From: an uncultured Pedobacter sp.
GTDB taxonomy: Bacteria; Bacteroidota; Bacteroidia; Sphingobacteriales; Sphingobacteriaceae
Assembly (NCBI RefSeq): GCF_913776295.1
Contig: NZ_CAJYOJ010000082.1
Span: 1 to 64,000, forward strand
Direction: 5' to 3'
DNA length: 64,000 bases
Below the pieces are notes generated by a model. That model saw nothing but the letters and a program-made list of their open reading frames with translations, did no database searches and was not told the DNA's origin. Within the stretch, counting starts at the first letter, position 1. Every line of letters begins with the position of its first letter. A program made the translations under genes and the position numbers. Positions 35,212 to 43,967 of the stretch are shown piece by piece.

Positions 35212-36783
35212 TTATTCGCCCACCGGTACCGGAATATTCACCCCTGTAGCTGTGGCCGTTCCAAAATTTGGTGAGCCATCTGCATTCCAGGTCAGTTTTT
35301 GCATCCTTGGTGTTCTCGATCCGTTGCTGGTATTGGCTACGCTACGGGCATGGTAAATAAACCAGTTTTCGCTATGCAATACCCCGTTCGGATCAGTGTA
35401 GCTACTGGTAAAAAAACCATTGTGGCCGGGACCATAAACCCCATTGGCATCGCTTTTAACAAATACCTGTTTTTTATTGATCCAATCGCCTGCTACCATC
35501 GGGTTGCCCCCATCTTTCAGCTGGATCTGCGCCAAACAATAATTATCACTGCTGTAGCGGCTGGCAGAATATATAATAAATACCGGACTGCTGACATCTT
35601 TTCTGAGCATAATGGGGCCTTCGTTAACGCCCGCCCCTAAAGCGCCGCTCGGTTCATATTTTTCCCAATTATTGGTTGGCGATGATATTTTTACCCTGTC
35701 GCTGCTTATTGTCCATGGGTTAGACATTTGAGCAATGTAGATGTATTGTTTGTATTTGGTGGCCACGTTCTCCCATCCCGACCAAATGAAATAGTTTTCA
35801 GTTCCAACGGTTAAAACCGATCCGTCAATCGCCCACTGATCGCTTGGATCGCTGATTTTCCCTTTAAATGTCCAGGTACCTGTAGTAGGATCAGCATTGG
35901 AATTTTCAAGTACATACATGCGATGGGTGACATCGCCCCCGTCATTAGCGGCAAAGTAGAGGTACCATTTCCCGGAGAGGAAGTGCAATTCGGGTGCCCA
36001 GATATTAGAAGAATAAGCTGCACCTGCAGGAGGAGTCCACACCACTGTTTCGGCTGCCGTAGAAAGTAAAGACATTGTTTTGGTTTTCCTCAAGCCGATA
36101 TTATTTCCGCGGGTATACATGAAGTAATAATAACCATCTTTTTGAGCAACATAAGGATCAGCTCTGCTCGCATTAATCAATGGATTCTGGAAGTTGGTAT
36201 CATGAAAATTAAACATTCCCTGTGTACCGGTCAAGGTCGTTTTCTGCCTGATTTTGGCGCCAGGCGTACTGCTTTCGGGATCGACGGCCATTTTCATCCC
36301 GGTGGCCTTATTGGTAAGCGTATATACATTATTACTGCCGGTATAATCAATAGCCCATTGTTGCGCATCGCTGCCATCATCGGTACCTTGTTGCAAAATA
36401 TCGCCCGAGGTAGCCGATGGCGATTTGAGGCATTTACTGCTGGTCATATTCACCAATTTGTAATAAGTGGCATCGATTTTTATCAGTTTCCATTTTTGGC
36501 CATTGTTGGGAAACCACGACCATTGCTGAATAGCGGCATTTTCTGCCGTGGAGTTACCGGTAACTTCTACCACAGGCACGTTGGGTAAGGATGAAGTTCC
36601 GCGGATGCGGTATATTGCCCCATCAATCAAAGTACCCAATGGTGGTGCAGCGGCGATTACATATGAGGCAGATAGTTTTCCGATTTGGTTTACATCAGCT
36701 CCTTCGGATGATGGCCCTTTCTGGCAGGAAGCGGTTAAAACAACAAGGGCGGTAGCCAGATAAATCAATAAGTTGTTTCTCAT
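35212..36783 (-). CDS. GH43 glycosidase with N-terminal ricin-type lectin domain
   Basis: A 523-residue lipoprotein (lipobox C20, VVLTASC). A ricin-type beta-trefoil spans about 50-190, with repeated QQW motifs (QQWSWFPNNGQKWKLIKID; AQQWAIDY). The five-bladed GH43 propeller follows (about 200-520): catalytic base D209 (ASRADPYV), pKa modulator D320 (WAIDGSVL) and acid E388 (GVNEGPIML). GH43 members are mostly arabinofuranosidases, arabinanases or xylosidases. Anchored at the outer or inner membrane, it likely trims arabinose- or xylose-containing side chains. It is transcribed alone from promoter copy B and lies just upstream of susC's promoter. Confidence 0.9.
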   Translation of the reverse strand: MRNNLLIYLATALVVLTASCQKGPSSEGADVNQIGKLSASYVIAAAPPLGTLIDGAIYRIRGTSSLPNVPVVEVTGNSTAENAAIQQWSWFPNNGQKWKLIKIDATYYKLVNMTSSKCLKSPSATSGDILQQGTDDGSDAQQWAIDYTGSNNVYTLTNKATGMKMAVDPESSTPGAKIRQKTTLTGTQGMFNFHDTNFQNPLINASRADPYVAQKDGYYYFMYTRGNNIGLRKTKTMSLLSTAAETVVWTPPAGAAYSSNIWAPELHFLSGKWYLYFAANDGGDVTHRMYVLENSNADPTTGTWTFKGKISDPSDQWAIDGSVLTVGTENYFIWSGWENVATKYKQYIYIAQMSNPWTISSDRVKISSPTNNWEKYEPSGALGAGVNEGPIMLRKDVSSPVFIIYSASRYSSDNYCLAQIQLKDGGNPMVAGDWINKKQVFVKSDANGVYGPGHNGFFTSSYTDPNGVLHSENWFIYHARSVANTSNGSRTPRMQKLTWNADGSPNFGTATATGVNIPVPVGE

Positions 36784-36864
36784 AAGATAAATGTTAAAAC
36801 TGCAAAGGATTGGTTAGCAGGCAGAATGATTTGCAGTCAGGTTATTAATTTGGTTAAATCCTAT

Positions 36865-36920
36865 CAAAGTAAAGAAATGATGGTTGTAAAATTTGTTCAT
36901 CTTTTTGTCGATATGTCTCA
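36865..36920 (-). promoter_or_regulatory. Shared promoter/operator module, copy B (ricin-GH43)
   Basis: CAAAGTAA at 36865, TGTTCA at 36894, TTGTCG at 36905 and TCTCA at 36916, with the same 29/11/11 spacing. It lies 82 bases from the GH43 start and 134 bases before the divergent kinase gene at 37055, so the regulator could also influence its own operon from here. Confidence 0.8.
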
Positions 36921-37054
36921 AATCACTTTTACCACACTATACAAATAGCTGATAATCAGATAATAAAAAAACAGCTATTCAAAAACCGGTAAAAAGGTTC
37001 CTAAATATGGATTACACCACAATTGGATTTATATATATTTGAGATTACTCGAAT

Positions 37055-40000
37055 ATGCGATTTGTATTATTTTTTCTGTCAGTGAATCTGTTTTTTGCAA
37101 TTTCTACCTGCAAGGGGCAATCCCATTATTTCCGGCAGTACCAGGCCGATGATGGATTGGCACATAATTCAGTGAATACGGTTATACAGGATAAAAAAGG
37201 CATGATCTGGGTGGGTACCCGGGGCGGTTTAAACCGCTTTGACGGTTATACTTTTAAAACCTTTAAAGATGAAAAAAGCAGGTTCGGAAACATTGGCAAC
37301 AACATTATTGTTAGCCTTGCTGAAGATAAAAATGGCATATTATGGGTAGGTACCGGTCGTGGTATTTTTAAATATGACCCCATTAAAGAGTTGTTTACGC
37401 CGCTCAAGCCCGACGTAAAAAAATACATCAATGCCATCCTGGTCGATCATGAAAACAACCTTTACTTTTTAGCAAACAGAGCCCTGTTTAAATATGTACA
37501 GCAAGATAATAAGATCATAGACTTAAAAATAAGTGCAGCCTGCATGGCCATTGATGAACATCGGAACATTCTGGTTGGCACTGATAATGGTGAAATGGTT
37601 ACCTACAATCCAGGGGATGGATCAAAGACCTTTGTAAAAATTATCGGAGAGCATGTACCGGCAAACCTTCGGTCAATCAGTAAAATATTTCCAACAGACA
37701 ACGATAATATACTGGTAGGATGTTTTAAGCGTGGATTGAAAAGTTATAATACCAAAACCGGTAAGATCAGATCGCTGATCCTTAAAAATAGCGACAATAC
37801 AGATATTTATGTACGTGACATCACCGTAGGTGAAAAAAACGAGTATTGGATTGCCACAGAATCGGGTATTTATATCTATAACCTGGCCACCAACACCAAT
37901 ATCAATCTGCGTAAACAACCGGGCGATCCCTATTCCATTCCTGATAACGCTGTATATACGGTTTGTAAAGATAATGAAGGTGGCATGTGGGCCGGCACCT
38001 ATTTCGGGGGACTGGGTTATTTCTCCCGGAACAATGCACGGTTCGAAAAATATTATCCGTTATTGGGTACCAATTCTATTTCCGGAAATGCAGTGAGGGA
38101 AATCTGTCCTGATCAGAAAGGCAATTTATGGATCGGTACTGAAGATGCTGGTGTAAACAAATTCAACCCAAAAACCGGGCTTTTTACCAATTATAAAGCC
38201 AATGGCAAGGACGGCAATCTATCGTACCCAAATATTCATGGTCTGCTTGCTTTGGGTAATCAATTGCTGGTTGGGCCGTTTTTACACGGCATGGAAATTA
38301 TGGATATGGATCAGGGAAAAGTAATTGAACGTTTTAAAACCATTGGCGAAGAAAATGAAGAAACGAGCGATTTTGTACTTTCCATCCACCAAGCTAAAGA
38401 TAGCACCATTTACGTAGGTACAGGCTATAATATGGGTTCGGGGCTATTTATTTTTAACCAAAAGAAGAAAACATTTAGAAGAATTAAAGAGATTCCTGTT
38501 AACTCATATGTATACGATGTCTGGGAGGATCGGCTAGGCAATATCTGGACTGGCAGCGTTTCACGCGGGGCATTTTATTTTCACCCTAAAACGGGTAAAC
38601 ATGGCAACATTTCTTTTGGCGAAAAGGTTAACAATAAGACAATCCATGATTTTCCGGTATGCGGCATTATGGAAGACAGCAATAATGCCATGTGGTTTAC
38701 TACCGAGGGCGGTGGACTGATCAGGTTGAGTGCAGACCGGAAAGTACTGAAAAAATTTACAACCGAAAACGGACTGCCTACCAACATCTTGTTCCGGGCT
38801 TTAGAAGACGACTCAAAACACTTATGGATCAGCTCGCTTAAAGGGTTGATCTGTTTCGACCTGCGGACCGAAAACTTCAAAATCTACACCAAATCAAATG
38901 GACTGATTACCAATCAGTTTAACTTCAGTTCGGCCTATAAAGCACCAAATGGCAGAATGTATTTTGGATCGGTAAGGGGAATGATTTCTTTTGATCCTAA
39001 AGATTTTGAGCACAAAGACACTGCCCCTCCTACTTTTATAACCGGTTTTCAGCTTAACAATAAGGAAGTTCTCCCTAATGTTAAAAATAGTCCGCTGAGC
39101 AAATCCATTTCTTATACCGATACCATTATATTGGCCCATCATCAGAATAATTTTAGTATCGAATTTGCTGCGCTCAATTATTCTTCACCTGAAGTAACCA
39201 GGTACGAATATGTAATGAAAGGTATAGACCAGGCCACCACTTACCTCAACAATAACCGAAAAGCCTATTTCACGGATTTATCTCCTGGTAACTATACTTT
39301 TTTGGTCAGGGCGAAAAGCAATGTAGATAGCTGGACGGGCAAAGAGCGTCGTCTTTTTATTCAAATCCTTCCGCCATTTTGGAAAAGCACTACGGCTTAT
39401 GTTTGCTACCTGCTGATGATTGCAACAGGCCTCTTTCTATCTGTTCGCTATTATCATCGCTATATTGAACGGAAAAACTTCAATAAATTACAACTGTTCG
39501 AACACGAAAAGGAAAAAGAGATTTATCAGGCCAAGATTGAATTTTTCACCAATATTGCCCATGAAATACAAACGCCGCTTACGCTAATTTTAGGTCCGGT
39601 GGAGATGATGCTGGAAGAAGCGCAGGAACAGCCCTTCAAAAGCAGTTTGCTGATGGTCGAAAAAAATGCAAACCGACTGGCTAAACTAACCAATCAGCTA
39701 CTGGATTTCCGCAAGACCGAGATGCACCAGTTCGGCTTAAACTTTGTAAATACCGATATCAGCAACCTTTTAAAAGAACAGGTAAATGCTTTTCAACAGG
39801 AAGCCCTGAAAAGTAATATTTCGCTTGCTCTCGAATTGCCCAAAACCCATATCATTGCATTTGCCGATCGTGAAGCATTGATCAAGATCTATAACAATTT
39901 AATTTCTAATGCCATAAAATATGGAACAAGTGAGGTAACCGTGCGCCTGAACGCCGACGAAATCAACGGCCAGTTTACAGTTACTTTCAGTAACGACGGA

Positions 40001-40240
40001 AAAGGCATCCCCCCACAGTACCGTTCTCAGATTTTCGAACCATTTTTCAGGTTATACGGCAAAGATAAACCAGGTACAGGCATTGGGCTTTCGCTGGCAA
40101 AATCGTTGGCAGAACTGCATAATGGCTCACTGCATTTATCGGAAAGCGATGCAGACAAGATCGTTTTTGAATTGATCTTACCTATACACCAAAAGTTTGA
40201 ATTTAAATTGAGCAGTTGGAAAAAGATAAAACAGCCATGA
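37055..40240 (+). CDS. HTCS-type sensor histidine kinase (Reg_prop/Y_Y_Y), receiver on separate protein
   Basis: A 1061-residue membrane sensor. Signal peptide (about 1-21); a large periplasmic part made of two-component propeller repeats of the type (I/M)WVGT..GLNRFD (about 25-690); a Y_Y_Y domain (about 695-760); one membrane segment (about 770-795); HisKA with H836 in FFTNIAHEIQTPLTLILGP; HATPase_c with NLISNAIKYG, SNDGKGI and GTGIGLSLAKSL. Most HTCS proteins continue into receiver and AraC domains on the same chain; here the chain ends at FKLSSWKKIKQP and the next gene overlaps by 4 bases. It senses a glycan fragment in the periplasm. Confidence 0.93.
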   Translation: MRFVLFFLSVNLFFAISTCKGQSHYFRQYQADDGLAHNSVNTVIQDKKGMIWVGTRGGLNRFDGYTFKTFKDEKSRFGNIGNNIIVSLAEDKNGILWVGTGRGIFKYDPIKELFTPLKPDVKKYINAILVDHENNLYFLANRALFKYVQQDNKIIDLKISAACMAIDEHRNILVGTDNGEMVTYNPGDGSKTFVKIIGEHVPANLRSISKIFPTDNDNILVGCFKRGLKSYNTKTGKIRSLILKNSDNTDIYVRDITVGEKNEYWIATESGIYIYNLATNTNINLRKQPGDPYSIPDNAVYTVCKDNEGGMWAGTYFGGLGYFSRNNARFEKYYPLLGTNSISGNAVREICPDQKGNLWIGTEDAGVNKFNPKTGLFTNYKANGKDGNLSYPNIHGLLALGNQLLVGPFLHGMEIMDMDQGKVIERFKTIGEENEETSDFVLSIHQAKDSTIYVGTGYNMGSGLFIFNQKKKTFRRIKEIPVNSYVYDVWEDRLGNIWTGSVSRGAFYFHPKTGKHGNISFGEKVNNKTIHDFPVCGIMEDSNNAMWFTTEGGGLIRLSADRKVLKKFTTENGLPTNILFRALEDDSKHLWISSLKGLICFDLRTENFKIYTKSNGLITNQFNFSSAYKAPNGRMYFGSVRGMISFDPKDFEHKDTAPPTFITGFQLNNKEVLPNVKNSPLSKSISYTDTIILAHHQNNFSIEFAALNYSSPEVTRYEYVMKGIDQATTYLNNNRKAYFTDLSPGNYTFLVRAKSNVDSWTGKERRLFIQILPPFWKSTTAYVCYLLMIATGLFLSVRYYHRYIERKNFNKLQLFEHEKEKEIYQAKIEFFTNIAHEIQTPLTLILGPVEMMLEEAQEQPFKSSLLMVEKNANRLAKLTNQLLDFRKTEMHQFGLNFVNTDISNLLKEQVNAFQQEALKSNISLALELPKTHIIAFADREALIKIYNNLISNAIKYGTSEVTVRLNADEINGQFTVTFSNDGKGIPPQYRSQIFEPFFRLYGKDKPGTGIGLSLAKSLAELHNGSLHLSESDADKIVFELILPIHQKFEFKLSSWKKIKQP

Positions 40241-41010
40241 TGGAAAGCATTTTAATTATCGACGATAACGAAGATATCCTCGAGTTTTTAACGCAGGTAT
40301 TCGGAAACACCTATAAATTGCATCTGGCCATTAACGGCGAGCTTGCTCAGGAAATTCTGGATAATGAAATCGTTGACCTGATTATTTCGGATATTATGAT
40401 GCCCGGCATTGATGGTTTTGAACTTTGCAGGCTCATCAAATCGAATGTAGAATATTGCCACATCCCTATTATCCTGTTAACCTCAAAAAATACCTATAAA
40501 GCGCATATTGAAGGATTGGAAGTGGGTGCAGATCTGTACATTAAAAAGCCATTTTCGCCACAATTGTTACGGCTACAGGTAGCAAACCTGCTTCAGAACC
40601 GTTTAAAAATAAAGGCCCACTTTGCCAGTTCTCCTTTTGAGGATGTAAGGGTGGTAGCCAATTCTAAAATTGAAGAAGCATTTTTAAAAAGGCTGGATGA
40701 ATATGTGCGCAAGAACATTCAGGATCCTTATCTGGATATCGACCAGATGGCCGAACACATGCACATGAGCCGTCCAACCCTTTACCGTAAGATAAAAGCT
40801 ATTTCTGCGCTATCGCCTAAAGAACTCATTGATGTAACCCGGCTCAAAAAAGCAACCAGGCTGATTGCCCAAAACGAATTCACTTTTTTTGAGATTGCGA
40901 AAATGGTGGGTTATAGCTCTCAAAGTTTATTCAATAAAAATTTTCAAAGGTATTTTAAGGTAACGCCACAAGAATATATTAATTCGCTGAGTAAAGATAC
41001 CAGGGAATAA
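40237..41010 (+). CDS. Response regulator: receiver plus AraC-type DNA-binding domain
   Basis: A 257-residue regulator. The receiver domain (about 1-120) has acidic residues in LIIDDNED, phospho-acceptor D52 (IISDIMMPGIDG) and the Lys of YIKKPFSP. The AraC/XylS helix-turn-helix pair (about 155-250) has MSRPTLYRKIKAISALSPKELI and FEIAKMVGYSSQSLFNKNFQRYF. The start is the ATG at 40237, which overlaps the kinase stop (ATGA); a TTG 21 bases earlier is less likely. It is almost certainly the partner of the kinase upstream and the best candidate for binding the four promoter modules in this window. Confidence 0.92.
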   Translation: MMESILIIDDNEDILEFLTQVFGNTYKLHLAINGELAQEILDNEIVDLIISDIMMPGIDGFELCRLIKSNVEYCHIPIILLTSKNTYKAHIEGLEVGADLYIKKPFSPQLLRLQVANLLQNRLKIKAHFASSPFEDVRVVANSKIEEAFLKRLDEYVRKNIQDPYLDIDQMAEHMHMSRPTLYRKIKAISALSPKELIDVTRLKKATRLIAQNEFTFFEIAKMVGYSSQSLFNKNFQRYFKVTPQEYINSLSKDTRE

Positions 41011-41053
41011 AATCTGGTATTGGAGTAGCTAATAAGCGTAAACTTTTATGTGA

Positions 41054-41077
41054 AAGGTATGTGAGGACACATACCTT
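41054..41077. repeat. Intergenic hairpin, GTG-loop-CAC family, copy 1
   Basis: A perfect 10-bp stem, AAGGTATGTG / CACATACCTT, with loop AGGA. It has the same form as the hairpin at 41252-41275, with a base-pair change in the stem that keeps pairing. It sits in the convergent gap after the response regulator. No T-tract follows. Confidence 0.7.
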
Positions 41078-41251
41078 CGCTGACTACCAAGCTTAGGTAA
41101 CTAATTTGGTGATAACGAAAAGGCTTTTTCAGCAATAGCATTGAGGAAATATCTTTGTCACTATTGCACCATGTAAGAAATATAAGAACATATCAGCTGA
41201 TGTGTACCTTAAATGTCTGATATGGTAAAAACTAATGGCAAATAGTTTAAT

Positions 41252-41275
41252 AAGGTCTGTGGAGACACAGACCTT
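41252..41275. repeat. Intergenic hairpin, GTG-loop-CAC family, copy 2
   Basis: A perfect 10-bp stem, AAGGTCTGTG / CACAGACCTT, with loop GAGA, 198 bases after copy 1 in the same convergent gap (41011-41296). Its stem differs from copy 1 by one compensated base pair (T-A to C-G in AAGGT(A/C)TGTG terms), which argues for selection or copying of structure. The rest of the gap shows no gene. Confidence 0.7.
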
Positions 41276-41296
41276 GGCACTTTGTTGTTGAGGCTG

Positions 41297-42655
41297 TTAA
41301 TATTTAAAAACTTTCCCTCCAACCATTACTTCCTGGCGGGTGGCATCAAAGGTGGCTTTTCCCCCGGTTCGTACTGCGGCATTGGTCATAATGTTTGCAA
41401 TGGAATGCTGATAACCTGCTTCTACCGGGGCGTTAGGTTCTTTTCTACTTCGGATACACTCCAGCCAGTTACGCATGTGGTTGGAACTTAACACATCGGC
41501 ACCTGTATTGGCCGATGCCGCAGCAGCAGATGGGGCTGCAAGTTTGATTTGGGGCAATAGGTTTGGTTTCATTTTCATGGCCGCTGCAGCCCTTTCATTT
41601 AACCCCCCATGTGGCGAAATGGTATTGGTAATCAGGTTCAGCTCACCGCCGTTGGAATAATAAATCTCTGCCGGTTTTTCGTCGCCATTGTGCATCCTGG
41701 AACTAAATACTACCTGAAAACCTTTGGTAAGGTCATCTAATGGCCCGTAATCAAAAACAGCGGTGGTGGTATCCCAGTTTCGGCGACCATCTTTCCATTG
41801 ATAAATGCCGCCGTTGGCAGTTACGCTGCGCGGGTGCGATAAACCCGTAAACCAATGCACCGTATCGATCTGATGACTCATCCACTGGCCGGGCATACCG
41901 GAAGAATAAGGCCAGAAAAGACGGTACTCCAGGTAAATCCTCGGATCAAAGGTTTCGTATGGGCGGTTCAACAAAAAGCGTTTCCAATCGGTATCTTCCT
42001 CTTTCAGTTTGGCTACCAGATCAGGACGGCGCCACCGGCCCGGCTGGTTTACATTCCAGCTCAGTTCTACCATGGTAATATCGCCAAACTTACCCTCCTT
42101 AATAAAATCGGCAGCGGCTTGATAATTCTGTCCACTGCGGCGTTGTGAACCGATCTGCAGAATCTGTTTAGAAGACCTAACCGCTTTTAAAGCAGCGCGG
42201 GCATCATCCATGGTTTCAGCAAAAGGTTTCTCGCAATACACATCCTTTTTATTTTTAACTGCTTCGATGGCGTGCAAGGCATGCGCAAAATCCGGCGTAC
42301 TGATAATTACGGCATCAAGATCTTTCAGGGCATAAAGCTCATCATTGTTTTTACAGGAAGTAATGCCATGGCCAATTTTGTTTTTGATATGTCCAGCACC
42401 TAAAGCACGACGGTAATTCCAGAGATCGGAAAGCGCAACAATATCAAAGTTAAGTTCCTTATGGTGGTTTAGAAAGCAGGGGAAAAGCGTATCCTTGAAG
42501 CGGTCAGAAAAACCTACCACCCCGACCCTAACCCGATCGTTGGCACCGATAATATTTGCATAACTTTTGGCCGACATCCCTAAGGTACCAACATAAGTTC
42601 CCGCCGCCGCAATTGCAGCCTTTTTTATAAAGTTTCTTCTCGATTCTTCCATCAT
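41297..42655 (-). CDS. Gfo/Idh/MocA oxidoreductase with Tat signal
   Basis: A 452-residue NAD(P)-dependent dehydrogenase. The N-terminus has a twin-arginine signal (ESRRNFIKKAAIAAAG), placing it in the periplasm. The Rossmann domain starts VRVGVVGFSDRF; the EKP motif of the family is present in DVYCEKPFAETMDDA. The C-terminal substrate domain includes PYSSGMPGQWMSHQIDTVHWFTG. It is encoded 9 bases after a DUF1080 protein. In Bacteroides such pairs carry out oxidative deglycosylation, in which the dehydrogenase makes or reduces a 3-keto sugar. The pair is under promoter module copy C. Confidence 0.9.
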   Translation of the reverse strand: MMEESRRNFIKKAAIAAAGTYVGTLGMSAKSYANIIGANDRVRVGVVGFSDRFKDTLFPCFLNHHKELNFDIVALSDLWNYRRALGAGHIKNKIGHGITSCKNNDELYALKDLDAVIISTPDFAHALHAIEAVKNKKDVYCEKPFAETMDDARAALKAVRSSKQILQIGSQRRSGQNYQAAADFIKEGKFGDITMVELSWNVNQPGRWRRPDLVAKLKEEDTDWKRFLLNRPYETFDPRIYLEYRLFWPYSSGMPGQWMSHQIDTVHWFTGLSHPRSVTANGGIYQWKDGRRNWDTTTAVFDYGPLDDLTKGFQVVFSSRMHNGDEKPAEIYYSNGGELNLITNTISPHGGLNERAAAAMKMKPNLLPQIKLAAPSAAAASANTGADVLSSNHMRNWLECIRSRKEPNAPVEAGYQHSIANIMTNAAVRTGGKATFDATRQEVMVGGKVFKY

Positions 42656-42664
42656 TTCCGGTTA

Positions 42665-43399
42665 TTAAAGTGTTTTGATTCTGATGTTCCGGTAAGAAAC
42701 CGTGTTGCCATGATCCTGAATAAGTATATGGCCTTTTTTGGCTTCACCAAAGTTTTTCCATGTTTTGTATTTACTTGCGGCTACCAGTTTTCTAAAATCT
42801 TCTGAACCACGCTCATACTCCACCACTTTTACGCCGTTTAACCAATGCTCTACATGGTTGTTCGGATAAACCCGCACTTCGCCACTGTTCCACTCGCCGA
42901 TTGGTTTAATTACCGAAGCAGGTTTGTTTGACGGGATCAGATCGTACAAAGAGGCCAGTTTGCGGTTACCGTTTTTGCCGAGTTTTGCATCCGGATGTTT
43001 TTCATCATCCAATACCTGAAATTCGAGGCCAATGCCTGAAAGATTTGTTTTTTCTTCTTCGGTTACAAAATATTTGATCCCGCTGTTTGCACCTGGGCTA
43101 AGTTTGAAATCAAATTTTAAAATAAAGGCCGAAAATTCATCACGGGTAACAATATCGCCGCCGGAACCTTGCTCCTGCCCGTTTGACGCCAATACCGTTA
43201 ACACTCCATCGTTCATTTCCCAGCCTTTGGATGGAAACTGCTCTTTAAATATGGCTCGCCATCCTTTTGCATCCTTACCATTCCACAATAGTTTAAAACC
43301 TTCTTTTTTTTCGCTTTTGCTCAGTGTATTTTGAGCATACGTTGGGTTCAAGGTAAAAATGCCTAGTAACAGCATGTAAATTGACCTGTAGTTTTTCAT
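42665..43399 (-). CDS. DUF1080 family protein (3-keto-glycoside hydrolase-like)
   Basis: A 244-residue secreted protein (signal peptide about 1-22) with one concanavalin-like DUF1080 domain: EGFKLLWNGKDAKGWRAIF at the start, GGDIVTRDEFSAFILKFDFKLSPGANSGI in the middle, and GEWNSGEVRVYPNNHVEHWLNGVKVVEY near the end. The family now includes enzymes that cleave 3-keto-glycosides. It is the first gene of the two-gene unit with the Gfo/Idh/MocA dehydrogenase. Activity on a keto-sugar is inferred from family and neighbour. Confidence 0.88.
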   Translation of the reverse strand: MKNYRSIYMLLLGIFTLNPTYAQNTLSKSEKKEGFKLLWNGKDAKGWRAIFKEQFPSKGWEMNDGVLTVLASNGQEQGSGGDIVTRDEFSAFILKFDFKLSPGANSGIKYFVTEEEKTNLSGIGLEFQVLDDEKHPDAKLGKNGNRKLASLYDLIPSNKPASVIKPIGEWNSGEVRVYPNNHVEHWLNGVKVVEYERGSEDFRKLVAASKYKTWKNFGEAKKGHILIQDHGNTVSYRNIRIKTL

Positions 43400-43569
43400 T
43401 GAATTTAATTATTATAATTATTGATGTGTTAGTAGTGAGTTTTGAGGGCAGATTTGATACCTATTCTAAATGAAGCCAGCCAGGTGAGCCGATGTCATCA
43501 TTATCCTTGATAATGGCCATAAATATTTGCAGCTGATGCACTTGACAGGTTTATAATTGGTTCTACTGC

Positions 43570-43625
43570 CAAAGTAAGCCAATGAACTTTGTAAAATATG
43601 TTCAATTTATTGTTGATTCGTCTCA
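43570..43625 (-). promoter_or_regulatory. Shared promoter/operator module, copy C (DUF1080-Gfo/Idh)
   Basis: CAAAGTAA at 43570, TGTTCA at 43599, TTGTTG (one change from TTGTCG) at 43610, TCTCA at 43621; spacing 29/11/11 as in the other copies. It is 171 bases from the DUF1080 start and lies in the 406-base divergent gap with the GH43 gene at 43968. The remainder of that gap is AT-rich with no recognised feature. Confidence 0.78.
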
Positions 43626-43967
43626 TTTTGCCTGATCAAAAAACAGAAATGGAGCAAAGTATCCGGTTTAAAAACGGCTTACACAAAATATAAGAAAATG
43701 CTAACAAATAAAATCAACAACCTAAAAATCAATTTTTTACAATAAAAAAATCTTCTTAAAAAGAAGTTAAAAAAAGATAAATAATGTGGCTTTCACCAAT
43801 AAGAAATGATGCATTTAAGCATATTCATTTCATTACAGCAACCTTTTTGTCATCATATAATTGTTTATTTTCGGACAAATAACCAAATAAGCAACAAGAC
43901 AATTTACACCCTTATATACATGCTCAATTTTCGATTATCTACCTTCTTTAATCCATCTCCAAATGGT

